Positions 42,711 to 53,818 of a DNA stretch of 64,000 bases are shown piece after piece. Source of the DNA: Chlorops oryzae (lineage: Eukaryota > Arthropoda > Insecta > Diptera > Chloropidae); NCBI GenBank assembly GCA_020466095.1, contig CM035808.1, positions 52,339,762 through 52,403,761 on the forward strand, given 5' to 3'. A program made the translations under genes and the position numbers. The stretch's first letter is position 1, and each line of letters opens with the position of its first letter. The notes under the pieces were generated by a model, which made no database searches, was not told the DNA's origin, and saw nothing but the letters and a program-made list of their open reading frames with translations.

Positions 42711-43550
42711 GACCATAGTAAAAAGGAGAAAACTTATATCGTAGAACATGTAACAACACCAAGGGAAATGTGTTATCATGAGAGAATAATTTCAAACGAT
42801 GAAAAGGTTGCAGAAAAATATTTCACTCTCCCAGAAATGGTGGACCAAGCAAACATAAAAAATTTCCTAAAAAACAAAACAAAAAACAGATATTCAAATG
42901 TCCCCTGTCTTGATCACAGTAGGGTGAAACTATCTAACAGGCATAAGCATGACAACATTCACGCCACTTATGTTGATGGGTTTTTTAGAAAAAAGAGTAC
43001 ATTGCAACACAGGGTCCACTTAAAAATAAACTAAACGATTTTTGGCACATGATTTAGGAACAAAACTCTGTTAATATAAGCATGCTAACGAAAGTCCTTG
43101 AACATGAGCAGGAAAAATGTTACCAATATATAGTGAACAGATATAGTGTTAAATCCCAAATAGAATTGAAAAATCTGACAACAAGACAATCAAGAATCAT
43201 CAATCATTGGCAATATACAGGTTGGCCCGATAACGGCACACCAAATACATATGCTCTACTAAACTTCTGGTTACAGATAAAAGAACAACAAAAAATCTCT
43301 GAAAAGAAAAATAAATATTCAAAAATGGTCATACATTGTAGTGCAGGCGTCGGCCGAACCGGCACACTGATTGCGCTGGACATAGCCATTGACACTCTAA
43401 GAGCAGGTCTGAAATACAACATTCAAAAAAATAATAAATAAAATTCCCCAAGAGCGAGCGCATGCCGTCAATTGCATCCAACACTACAACTTTTTAGTAA
43501 AAGCATTGTCCATTCATTACCTGGCAACCGATAAAAATCAAGAATAAAAC
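42711..43550 (+). pseudogene. Tyrosine phosphatase domain of element D (broken), in frame with integrase after one TAA
   Basis: Codons after the integrase stop continue in the same frame into the PTP. Motifs: KNRYSNVPCL, IHATYVDGF, GWPDNGTP, HCSAGVGRTGT. Breaks: a one-base homopolymer difference near 42992, a TAG replacing a Trp codon near 43055, and a one-base homopolymer difference near 43432. The inverted copy at 23114-23893 has none of these. This implies either decay of D after the copy was made or sequence errors. Role as for the C phosphatase. Confidence 0.82.
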
Positions 43551-44349
43551 GATGAAGTAAAACAAACGAAAAGCTAGAAAATGATTAGTTTTCCCTTTCC
43601 ACAAACTGAACAAGCAATTCAAAAAGCTGACATGGCTCACTGCAACCGAAAAGAGAAAAACAAAATCGCCAAAAGAAAAACTCGAAGACGAATTAAGATT
43701 TGCAATTTTATTGATATATTCATAAAGAAAAAGAAATTAAAACCAAATCGCGGGATCGGTCCCGAGCTCGGCGACACATCCTTCCGACCTGGTCCGCAGC
43801 GGAAGGGGGTTGGAGAATGTGGTATATGGGCGACCGTGATCCAGGTAATTTGACCAAGGGCCGTGTCGAAAACGTGATAAGTCGTCCATCCGAGGGGCCA
43901 GAATCTCGAACGCCATAAGACAAGCATTCATCCGAAAGGACTGGTTGTAATCGTAATATGCCGCATACCCCGCCAAGTCGTGTAGCCTATGGGCATGCCG
44001 AGAATCGCAGATTTACCGCCTGCGCCTCCGGTAGTCCACCCTCAGGCATATTTCCATCACACTGGCCAGAGTCGGATGAAGTCCTGCACGGACCCCCGGG
44101 AGTGTGTAATATGCGCCTAGGTGCCATTCCAGGCAGTCATCTGTGCGCGGATTGTCCAAAAGGTGATAATCTCGGCACATGATCGCCCATCGGCGGCACC
44201 TACCACCAAACGCCGTACAAGGGGACAAAAGGAGTGGCACCTCCGCCAACAGCGCTGATTGCGGATCCGGGGTGAAAACGCAGGCCAGCCGTAGTAATCG
44301 TTCAAGACGGCCACCACCGTTAGAATTCCATCCCAAATCTAAAAGAAAA

Positions 44350-45204
44350 AACTCACGATTTTTAACGTTTTTCGTGGATAACTTTTTTACTATACATCCC
44401 AGCTTATTGAAATTTGGTGTGTGTATAGCTACTATGTAGACTTAAGCTTTCGCTGAAAAAAAATTTCGACACCGCTATAACTATGGTCATCATCCTACAC
44501 ATTAGAAAAAAACACTCTCTCTTATTCTCATATTTGAATACAAAAATGTTTTTTTTTTTTTTTGCTTCTTCTGGTTGTGTATTTTGCCGCCAAATAAAGT
44601 CGTCACTTATGGTTGAATTTTGACCATGGCCACCATTCGCGAAATTCGCAAAAATTTATTTTCATTATTTTGAATTGAGGTTTTCGCAGCTAGACAAAAT
44701 GTCCTCTAGCGGTTAAATTTTGACCATGACCACCATTCGCGAAATTTGCAAAAATTTGGTTTTCACTATTTTGAATTGAGGATTTTGCAGCTAGACAAAA
44801 TGTCCTCTAGCGGTTACATTTTGACCATGACCACCATTCGCGAAATTCGCAGAAATTATATGTTCACTATTTTGAATTGAGGTTTTCGCAGCTAGTCAAA
44901 ATGTCCTCTAACGGTTAAAATTTGACCATGATCACCATTCGCGAAATTCGCAAAAATTTGATTTTCACTATTTTGAATTGAGTATTTCGCATCTAGACAA
45001 AATGTCCTCTAACGGTTAAAATTTGACCATGACCACCATTCGCGAAATTCGCAAAAACTTTATTTTCACGATTTTGAATTGAGGTTTTCGCAGCTAGACA
45101 AAATGTCCTCTAACGGTTAAAATTTGACCATGATCACCATTCGCGAAATTCGCAAAAATTTTATTTTCACTATTTTGAATTGAGTATTTCGCAGCTTTAC
45201 GATG
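44350..45204 (+). mobile_element. DINE-1-like Helentron, plus orientation, in the antisense-gene intron
   Basis: Reverse complement of the Helentron blocks at 21731-22320 and 45470-45780. It contains six ~101-bp repeats and lacks the hairpin end seen near 21569. Together with 45205-46119 it forms a large fold-back. Confidence 0.7.
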
Positions 45205-45225
45205 GAAAGAAGTTTACATCGGCTA
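44622..45225 (+). repeat. Six ~101-bp Helentron tandem repeats
   Basis: GACCATG at 44622, 44722, 44823, 44924, 45025 and 45126. Units read GACCATGACCACCATTCGCG... with a GTCCTCTA(G/A)CGGTTA end. Units vary at a few positions. Confidence 0.92.
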
Positions 45226-45934
45226 AGCCGATTACACACATACCTTTTCCTCAGCCTGAAATATGTTAAAACATTACCTTAACAAAAATTCCTGCCGTTT
45301 TCGTTGTTCTAGCTTGGATATCTATTTAAACCTTATCTGTACTTCGATTTAGCTTCTAAAACTCGGGATTATTATTAAGCACAAAATTTTCGCGGATGGT
45401 GAGCATGGTCAAGTTTTAACCGTTAGAGGACATTTTGTGTAGCTGCGAAATCCTCAATTCCAAATAGCGAAAATAAATTTTTGCGAATTTCGCGAATGGT
45501 GGTCATGGTCAAAATTTAACCATAAGTGACGACTTTATTTGGCTGCAAAATACACAACCAGAAGAAGAAAACAAAAATCATTTTTGTATTCAGATATGAG
45601 AATAAGAGAAAGAGTGTTTTTCTCTAATGTGTAGGATGATGACCATAGTTATAGCGATGTCGCAATTTTTTTTCAGCGAAAGCTTAAGTCTACATAATAG
45701 CTATACACACACCAAATTTCAATAAGCTGGGATGTATAGTAAAAAAGTTATCCACGAAAAACGTTAAAAATCGTGATTTTTTGAAACTTCTGAACCACTT
45801 CCCACGACCCAAGAAGGGACTAAGAAAATTTGTATGCAGTTTTTCGGACACTTACCTGGTTCAAGTCCACGACAAATTTCAATATGATATCTTTCATGGC
45901 TAAGGAGTAAATTACGAAAAACTAAAGTGTGACC

Positions 45935-45979
<45 letters not shown>

Positions 45980-46119
45980 CTATGGCTAGATCGACTTCTC
46001 TTGTCACCCTGATCAAGAATATATAATATATATACATGTCTATATCTACCGCGACTCCTTTGTCATGTTACATACTCCGAGCCAAACTTAATATACCCTT
46101 TCCTTCGGAAAAGGTATAA
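45205..46119 (-). mobile_element. DINE-1-like Helentron, minus orientation, near full length
   Basis: On the minus strand it starts near 46119 with TATACCTTTTCCGAAGG (forming a hairpin with CCCTTTCC), then GTATGTAACATG, TATATATTCTTGATCAGG, CTAGCCATAG and a CTGT repeat array (45931-45979). It continues through the conserved core and ends at the hairpin ATCGGCTTAGCCGAT near 45217-45231. These blocks in this order are characteristic of DINE-1/INE-1 elements. Confidence 0.75.
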
Positions 46120-46277
46120 AAGTTAGAAGGAAAAAAAAAAATTTATTAATGAATAGTGATCAGGAATCAATGATAGAAAACAAAATTACTTACAAAAGTG
46201 AGTCCGATAAGCGCAGAGAACATGTTTCCCAAATTCGATGACTTATTGTGTATGAGACATAAGCACTCCAAACAAAG

Positions 46278-46285
46278 TTTATATA
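46278..46285 (-). promoter_or_regulatory. TATA box of the antisense gene (element D)
   Basis: TATATAAA on the minus strand, about 60 nt upstream of the antisense ATG at 46223. Confidence 0.55.
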
Positions 46286-46386
46286 GTATAAAAAACCTAC
46301 TCAGCCAAAGATTTTTGTAGCATCAACTTTTTGACCCTGAGACCGGAAATTTATCTAAAGCCTTTTTGTTCCCCTTCGTGTTCCAG

Positions 46387-47739
46387 GTTCTCACCTTTTT
46401 GTTAACACTTATCGTGGTGGCCACGGGAGATTTACTATCCACTCCAATTACCGACCAAAAGAGTTTTATCGAAATTCATTTACGTTACACAAACATTGTT
46501 TCGGATGCATATACTGTCTTACATATCATTCATCCACAAGAAATCGCAAGTATAGTAAATTCCGCGGAAAACTTTATTAAAGAAACGGAAATACCCAACA
46601 AAAATTTGTTGCTAAACGAAGTCAAAAATATCAAAATCAAGCTTATGTCTATCACACCGTTCGAGCAGAAGCGCACAAAAAGGGGACTGATAAATGCCGT
46701 AGGCACAGCTACGAAATGGTTGTTCGGAATTATTGATGACCAAGATAGAGAGGAAATAGAAAGTCACCTCAAAACAGTGAGAGAATAGTCATAACGCAAT
46801 CGGAGGACTTAATGAACAGATAACAATAAATAACCATTTCAATGAGACCCTAGGGATTATAAAGAAGGCAATAGACCGGGATAGAGAATATTGGAATAAA
46901 ATAGACAGAAAAAATATCTTAATGTCAAAGCAGTTAATGTTCAACGAGCAAATGTATAAACTTAAAACTATTGAAAATAAAATAAACCTTATACAAGATA
47001 GTATTGCAGCAGCCAAAAATGGACTTATGTATCCGAGCATCCTAACCACAGACGAAATAGAGAAATTCGAAATTGATTTTTTCAAATTAAAATTCATGCG
47101 GGTCGGAATATTAGCGAACGCACACAATTCAATTATAATAGTGATTAAGGTTCCAAAAACTTTAAGCACAGCTGAAATCAGTTTAGTCACGCCAATCCCC
47201 AATCAAAAATGTTTCCAAATCATGGCCGAAGATGAAATAAGAGCATCAATCAATGGCACAATTTTCGCATACCAAGAGAACGCAATTCTAAGAGAACTCA
47301 AACGTAGTCGACATTGTACTGTCCAAAACACTTGCAATTTCATTTTTAATAACAGAACATTGGTTCCATATGTTGACGAAGGATCTTAATAGTAAAAAAT
47401 GGCTACAATTTAAAAATACATCAAACGTGCAATGCAGAAAAGCTCTCGGTAGATAATAACGGCCTTATTACCCTCTTCAATTGCAGTATAACCATAGGAA
47501 ATGAAAAGTTCTTTAATATGAAGTCAACTATGGAGGCGAAATATTTTTGTGCAGAAAATTCGACATCAAATTTCAATAATACACCTATCATATTTGAAGA
47601 TATAGTAGTAAACAGCTTTAAGAACAGACCATTTATAAAAGAACTTAAATTTCACCAGAACATGTCATATGGTTTTAGCGGAACACTTCTTGTTTTAATT
47701 GTAGGAAGCATCATAGTTTTCTTTATATTATATTACTAA
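46387..47739 (+). pseudogene. env: Env of element D, F-type fusion glycoprotein (broken)
   Basis: Follows an acceptor (CCTTCGTGTTCCAG ending 46386). A hydrophobic leader (FLLTLIVVATG) is followed by the ectodomain, a furin-like site RTKR before the fusion-peptide region GLINAVGTATKWLFG, helical segments (46800-47030), a Cys region (RSRHCTVQNTCNF) and a membrane anchor (LLVLIVGSIIVFFILYY) near 47685-47735. Frameshifts are seen near 46780, 47385 and about 47500, plus an early stop in the tail at 47737-47739. The same architecture as C env. It would be a type I membrane protein. Confidence 0.85.
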
Positions 47740-48108
47740 AAAGAAAATCCATTAAAGTAGAAATGAAACAGGGTATCATACCAGAAATAAAAAAGAAAGA
47801 TAGCATAAGCACAATACATAAACGATACCTAAAAATATCAGACAACTCAGACGTTTAAAGCCTGAAACTTTTTGAACCACTCACCTCATTGGCTTTATGT
47901 TATTTGCAATTATTTGCCCATCCAAAAGCAAAACGAAAAACCAAAAAAAAAAAAAAAAAAAAAAAAAAAAGCAAAACGAAATTAAATGTAAGAAGTCATA
48001 CGACAAAAGACGTAAATGCATAAAGGTGTCAAATATCCAAATGTGATTTTTCGAGCAAGCAGCAACAGGGGCTCAATGTTTAGTTTTAGTATTTTATTGT
48101 TCTTTCAG
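47740..48108 (+). other. Env-to-protease spacer of element D
   Basis: Contains the off-frame end of the env cytoplasmic tail and a poly(A) run at about 47946-47970. No other ORF seen. Confidence 0.5.
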
Positions 48109-48785
48109 GAAAAAGATTAAGCGGAGAGCAGCGAAAAATCAGCAAGTTGGTATATGCACATCTAACATGTCACATATGTGTTCGTATAGAATGGAAAAAG
48201 AATTTCATTTTTAAAACATGAAGAATATGAAGAACTAATTAAAGGTAAATGGTTAACAGATATTCATGTCCACGCTTTCCTAAACTGGATTCTAAGATAT
48301 CATAAACTTGAAAAAAGAATCCATATATTTGATTCATTCGCGTGCGAAGGACTTAGAGCAGCTAGAAAAGCAAATAATATGCAGATATGGGAATTACGAA
48401 TTAATACGATAATAAAAAGGGTTGCCATGAAGGCATATGAACACTTCATTTTCCTAATTTGTCAGAGCAATATATTTTGAAGTTCGCCAATGAATTCTGT
48501 GCGACTATAAAAAAAGAAAAACCGTTCAATCCAATAAATTTTGATATGGAAAATGGATCGCTTCAAATCGGTAGAGCGTTTCTTGGGGCATTGTTAAAAA
48601 AATGGGAATGCGAACAAAATTCCATAACACAATTTGAAAGAGAAATCCTGTTGGGAATTGGGAAAGAAATGAAGAAGAATAAAACTACAAAGAAAACGAA
48701 AAAAGAAAAACAAGTAAAATTAAATGGGACGATTTTTTACTTATTAATAACTAGACAAAATAAGTTTGAAATAAAATGTTTGTGA
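48109..48785 (+). pseudogene. Ulp1-like protease remnant of element D (N-terminal half and tail)
   Basis: Candidate acceptors are TTCTTTCAG (ending 48108) and AG at 48120-48121, the latter giving the same exon start CGG as in C. The sequence encodes a Ulp1-type substrate-binding start (LIKGKWLTDIHVHAFLNWIL, the W-L-x-D...I-x-x-FL pattern), then HIFDSFACEGLRAA and a C-terminal helical tail that aligns with the end of the C protease (FANEFCATI / FVHEFFLTT; LLKKWE / LLKEWEG). The catalytic His-Trp and DCG Cys segments are lost in a deletion around 48400-48460. Together with C it supports a C48-type protease in the ancestor of both families. Confidence 0.62.
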
Positions 48786-49616
48786 AGAAAATATAATCTA
48801 AAATATAACATAAATATATATTTAAATGTCTAAATCCAGTTTTTCAATAAACTAAAACTTTATAGAATAAACCAAAAAAAAAAAAAAAAAAAAAAAATCA
48901 AAAAAAAAAAAAAATAAAATACAAAATATCTACCTTAACTATATAAATGTTCAACTTTTATGTGGGAAAAATTTATCTAATCTTAGATTTTCATTAAATT
49001 ATATCAATTAAGAAGAAAAAAGGTAAAGATTTTATAGAAGAAAGAAATTATAAAAAGAGTAAATTTGCAACCTTCCTCAAAGAGGGGGAAGAGATCGATT
49101 ACAAAACAAATGTTATTAAAAACCTATTAAATCCCGATCAAAATAAAATGTTAATTAAGAAAGATGTAGGGCGCAAAACAAAATTGTAAAAGAGAAAATT
49201 TGTTAACATTTACATTAACGCAATAAGTTAGCAATAAGTCATCACTTAGAACTTCAGCCCTCAACTGTCAACCGAAGATGATGTTTTACCCCAAACTGCA
49301 GATGGCCAGACCAATGCAAAATAAAACAGCAACAACTTACAGCTTTGGAATAATGTAACACAGTCTAGTGGTAAGCAGATGCACGTCACTATGCACCAAG
49401 CCTTATTAAAACCTGCAGTACGAACAGCGAGAATGTTTACCTCAACCAGCTATCGCCAAGGTTAAATCAGACTTGCGACACAAATAGATTTCAACAAATT
49501 ATCTTCCGATCGCTCTGTGCCTAAAATCTCAACCGCCACAATTTATTCAAACTGATGCATGACAAGAAGCATTCTGTTCGGAGTTTTTCTAACGTCGGCT
49601 TGTGGCAACTTTCTTC
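48786..49616 (+). other. 3' non-coding region of element D
   Basis: A-rich, with poly(A) tracts near 48877-48915. No ORF or recognised motif until the polypurine tract. Confidence 0.65.
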
Positions 49617-49629
49617 AAAGGGGGAGGGA
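49617..49629 (+). other. Polypurine tract of element D
   Basis: AAAGGGGGAGGGA directly before the 3' LTR. Confidence 0.9.
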
Positions 49630-50476
49630 TGTTGTGAGTCTTTCCAAAATGCACATGTGGTCACCTTAAACGGAAAACAAAAGGCAGTGACCAGCATTCG
49701 TTAATTTCTACTTCAAGGTGATTCCATGCTACTGAAAATCAGCGGCTAGCGAAAACCGCTGACAGAGACAGTTTGGCTACTACAACAACAACACCAGCAC
49801 GAGTATAAGCATATGCGCAACCCGATCGCTGGTAATTACAAGAGCACTAAGCACAATCACAGTGCATGCATTTGCAGGGCGACAGCTAGCAACAACAATA
49901 CAGGCTCCGTATATGCACGATCGTCTAATTTTAGAACTGGCACAGCGAATGCACAATTGCAATCCGATCGCTGGTAACAACAATAACAACTACAAAAGAA
50001 GCAATAGGAACCACGGAATAGCTTCATGTAGCAACAGCAACAATATGGCAATGCTGGTACAATTGGGGGTGTAGGTCGCGGTCAAGCTTATGCAATGTGT
50101 TCGGGAAGAATCCACGACGATCGCGGACAGTGGGAATTTCCAATATTGCAAGATCAGCAATATTGATCTATATAAACGAAGCTTCGACAACTGGAAGAGG
50201 ACTTCTTCTGCGAGCGTACTCACCCAGGGGCCACGACGTCGGAAGCATAGGGCAGTTTTAAGTTAGGATATAGTAATTCTGTTTAGACCTAAGGACTCAA
50301 AACATTAAATAAAAGGAATAAACCTTAGGTACAATCTTTTATTTAAAAGGAAATAAAGGGACTATTATACGCTCGGCACTGTCTGAGCGCTGGGTTTCCT
50401 ATATCTCAGCATTGGAATAAAGGAACGGTTATACTCTCGACCCCGTCTGAGCGCTTTGATTCCTTAGATTCCAACA
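49630..50476 (+). repeat. 3' LTR of element D (847 bp)
   Basis: Same length and ends as 28412-29258. TATATAAA at 50169-50176. Followed by GGTA of the target-site duplication. Confidence 0.95.
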
Positions 50477-52232
50477 GGTACAGCAATAAAATTTTGTCTA
50501 TAAATTTTATTTTTTAACTGAATTAAACCAGGTGTTTCACCGTAACATAAGATCGGTTGATTACCAATACCGCGGTATTTAAATTTATTTCGAGTCAGAT
50601 GCTTCAGGTTCGGAACCATTGACTGTCGTATAAAACATCTAGGGCTACCCGAATCAAAAATACAAAGAACACTTGTAAACTTGGCATTTCTTACGTCACT
50701 AGATCCTAAGGAAACACTTACCCATTGCGTAAGGCTTGACTTATCGGCAATGACATCATTAATATCGTTTACAGCGCCTACGGCCGGAATTGGGCGCGAT
50801 GATGCTGATGCGGCACGTTGAGGGCAGTTTCTATAAACATGATTCAACTGACCACAGCGGAAGCACGATCCTTCCGGACGTCGGGCATAGAGCAAGCACT
50901 TTGATATTGACCATACTTCGCGCAGTTGAAACATCTTATATCAGAAGGGGTAGTCGACGCACCAGAGGCAGCACTAATAACCGAAGCACGCGAAGCAACA
51001 CGACTGGTTGTAGTAATAGCAGCACTATTTGGTGACACAGTGGCCACAGACGGCGCAATACGGCGATTCGCAGTGGACAGAGGCTTAGCACGCATTCGTT
51101 CGTAACGCACTATGGCAGTCTAAAGCTGGTGCATAGTTGTTGCGCCATATAAAACAGCAGTGTTGTTTGTGATGTCGCCAAGTCCATCGATAATAAAATC
51201 GATCAATTCACCCTCCGGGATATGTGCGCGGGCGGCAATCTCCTGCATATCCAGGACATATCGATGAACGGTCTCATTCGCTTTCAAGCGTCGGGACCGG
51301 AATTGATAGCAGATTTCCGCAACTGAGAACCGTTGACCGAATTCCGCAATTAAAAGTTCTATAAGTTGCTCATAACTGTGCACTGAAACTATTCTCACAA
51401 ATACTTTTGCAGTACCTGTTAACATACGACGCATACCGACAAGTCGAGATCTCTCACCGAACTGCAGGACCTCAAGCGCATCCTCCAGATCCTCCAACCA
51501 CTTGTTCACACCATAAGAATCATCTGCACTGAAGGTAGATAACATCGGTTCGATCATACTGATGTCAATTCCACCCGAGCGCGATGCTGTTTGTCCTCGT
51601 TGCTTCAGGTTCTCAACCTCCTGGCGCAGCAGGAGCAACTCACGCTCCTGTCTCAGTTGCTCAATTTCAGCCGGCAAACCTTGTGGTTGCAATAACGAAT
51701 CCGGTGAAATAGCTACCATGTTGTCATGGTGGTTTGTACCAGAACGTACAACAGATACCGAAGGAGCAGCGGAATCACTAGCCGCCCCACTTAAAGCTGG
51801 AGCTGACGTACAACTGGCCGCCGGGAAAGCATTACTTTAAGCGGAAGTAATAACCGAAGTAATAACAGGAACCGAAGAAACAGCCACAGGACCGACATCA
51901 CAAGCAAAAGCAACGGCAGGAGAGACGCCAGTGGTGCCGGCAGAAACGAAGGCAGCAGAAGGCGTAGCAGTAGCAACAGCAGGATCAGCAGCAACGACAT
52001 GGACGGAGGAATCAATAGCAGCAGTTGGCACAATATCCAGAGTCGCAAAGGCATTAATAGTTGTTTCACGGTTTTCATCGGATTCGGATTCTGCGCATTC
52101 CACGCCAGGCTGGGCATCTGGCAGAGTGTTATATACTTCTTGAATCTGCCTAATCGTTGAGGTGTCCGTGAGACTATTGCCCTTGGCATGCAATTTTGAA
52201 AGCATTTCGGATTTTGTTGCGCGAAGATTCAT
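50477..52232 (-). pseudogene. gag: Gag-protease of minus-strand Gypsy element H, interrupted by element D
   Basis: ATG at 52232. The first ~130 codons are Ala/Val/Ser-rich and low in complexity. TAA at 51837-51839 interrupts the frame. The capsid region follows (51719-51123: MLSTFSADDSYGVNKWLEDL, KANETVHRYVLDMQEIAA), then a TAG at 51120-51122 in the same frame. Two zinc knuckles (CFNCAKYGQYQSAC and CFRCGQLNHVYRNC) are separated by a one-base frameshift near 50880. A protease active site with Ser at the usual Thr position (CIFDSGSPRCFI) comes last. Element D entered just after the active site; the rest of the protease is at 27962-28411. Clade not determined. Confidence 0.8.
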
Positions 52233-53158
52233 TATTTTGAATACTTTTGGATGCTGTCCGCAGCGTTACAGAGTCCTTCTACGTTAAAGAATCCTTCTAA
52301 ATATTCTTATTAAGACACAGTATTTGCTTTTTGTTTTTCAGAAGTTTTAATTCTATTGTTTCCTTTTTAAATTTTTTTAAGATATACCAATAACTTTTCT
52401 TATTTAATTTTCTTAAAGCACAGGCCTACTACAACATAAATATATACTGCGACGCTTGCGCTCTGCTAACGTTTATGGATGACATTGTTATGATCGAAAT
52501 TTTAAATTCTTATTCGAAATTTTTGGCGACAAATAAACATACTGGAATCTGGAATTTTTTGCGATTTTCTTTAACATGTTCAAACGATTTGATTTCTTTC
52601 ATTGAATTTGGGGTTGCAGGAAGTTTGCGGGATGTTGCGAAAGTGAAAGTCGATAATCAGTGCGCAACGACAGGCATTGACCAAAAATTGGTTCTACCTG
52701 GACTCTTACGGAGTCGATCAAATAACATCGATTGCGAAAAGTAAATACTTAATTTTCAAGTGCGCTACAACAGGCAGTGGTCGTCGCTTTACAATTTAAC
52801 GAGATTTCGACACATTGCTGCAATCTCGATTTCACAATAATTTTCTGCGATCATCATGGCGTTCAATTAAAATTTCAACTTCCAGCTAGAGAATCTCAAG
52901 GGTTTGTGCCTTTATGCAGCTGGCTGTGATCCAGGGACTTAGTCGGAGTCGCTGCTGGAGATCGTTGCGGAGGACATCGAAACCGCTTGGCAACGCGTCG
53001 ACAATGCTTTTAGTGTAGCTTGTGAAAGAGGTGAATGGAGTGTTGGAGTCGTCGCAAGTGCTCGGAGCGCTTTGGACGGATGCTAACAACTCCAAGTTAT
53101 AGCCAGAGCACAACACTGTAATATACATTGGGCCAAAAGATATGCTTCTCCAACGCAA
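52233..53158. other. Non-coding: probable H leader/LTR on the minus strand and BEL/Pao leader on the plus strand
   Basis: No convincing ORF. TGTTGTAG occurs on the minus strand at about 52440 and 52774, possible H LTR material, but no PBS or boundary could be fixed. The last 250 bases look like damaged BEL/Pao gag on the plus strand. Confidence 0.35.
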
Positions 53159-53818
53159 TTGTGTTCTTTACATCAAGAGCCTCCGTCCTGGGGAGAAATT
53201 TATGCTGTCATCAGACGCCGCTGTAAAGCTCTTGAGCGCCATTCCAAATTCACACAATTTACAGCTCCAACTCCAGCCTTTAACCCAATGGATTCTTCAA
53301 AACACGAATCGCTTACTTTAGATCGAAGTGCGGAACCGTGCAGTTATTGTAGCCGAAACTATCCTCTGCGTCCATGTGATCAATTTCTTCAGATGTCGGT
53401 CGACGAACGGGTTCAAGCTGTTTCGGATCATATTCTATGTCTACACTGTCTCTCGGCCGGTCATCTAAAGGCAAAGTGCAAAAGTGCCTTTCACTGCGAG
53501 AAGTGCCAACAACGACATCATACCTTGCTGCATTTTACAAATGCTACTGCAACAACGGATGGCCAAGTTTCTTCACCACCATTGACATCTCCCCCGGAGA
53601 TGGGCCCGTCGCCGACGAGCCAACCGGCGCATATTTTTGCCCAACCGAAGACTTCGAATTCCGTGAGCATCCCCCCCCTTCCCCACGTCGCCGGCACACG
53701 CACACGTCTTCGACAGCCAAACTCAAGTAATTTTGCCCACGGCCATCGCACATATCAAACTCTTGGATCAGGGCTCGCAGAGGACATTTTTTTTCTGAGC
53801 AATTGCAGCAGCAGTTAA
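53159..53818 (+). pseudogene. gag: BEL/Pao Gag, C-terminal part with zinc-finger region
   Basis: Open frame without a native ATG (begins at a TTG and continues upstream off-frame). The Cys/His array CSYCSRNYPLRPCDQF...CLHCLSAGHLKAKC...FHCEKCQQRHHTLLHF is characteristic of BEL/Pao Gag proteins, with a canonical CCHC in CLHCLSAGHLKAKC. A Pro/Ser/Thr-rich linker leads towards the protease, which starts in another frame near 53725. The N-terminal half of Gag is missing or scrambled. Plus strand, opposite to element H. Confidence 0.8.

Larger units (their letters stand above)
43737..46223 (-). pseudogene. Antisense two-exon gene of element D, intron filled with Helentrons
   Basis: Exon 1 is 46223-46194 (ten codons, MFSAL start), followed by a GTAAGT donor. 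The acceptor CTTTTAG ends at 44339, and exon 2 is 44338-43737. The intron is 1855 bp because of two Helentron copies; C has 101 bp. The start is hydrophobic and signal-peptide-like. Conserved exon-2 positions shared with C: IWD, LND-YG, RCH, MCR-YHL, PGVR, LASVMEI, DHGR, IWF end. Frame changes once near 44200, and a stop lies at 44013-44015. TATATAAA at 46285-46278 and AATAAA near 43712-43707 give it promoter and poly(A) candidates. Unknown family, possibly secreted. Confidence 0.72.
28412..50476 (+). mobile_element. Complete large errantivirus-like element D, with nested insertions
   Basis: 847-bp LTRs at 28412-29258 and 49630-50476 with a GGTA TSD. Without nested element E (7.2 kb) and the Helentrons (about 1.8 kb) the element is about 13 kb. 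The gene order is the same as in C. By hand count the two LTRs differ at about 40 positions (about 4.7%), so the insertion is old relative to E. All main ORFs are broken. Confidence 0.93.

Noticed and set aside
52475..52744. 89-codon plus-strand ORF between element H and the BEL remnant
   Set aside because: No recognisable domain; overlaps probable LTR or leader of H on the opposite strand.
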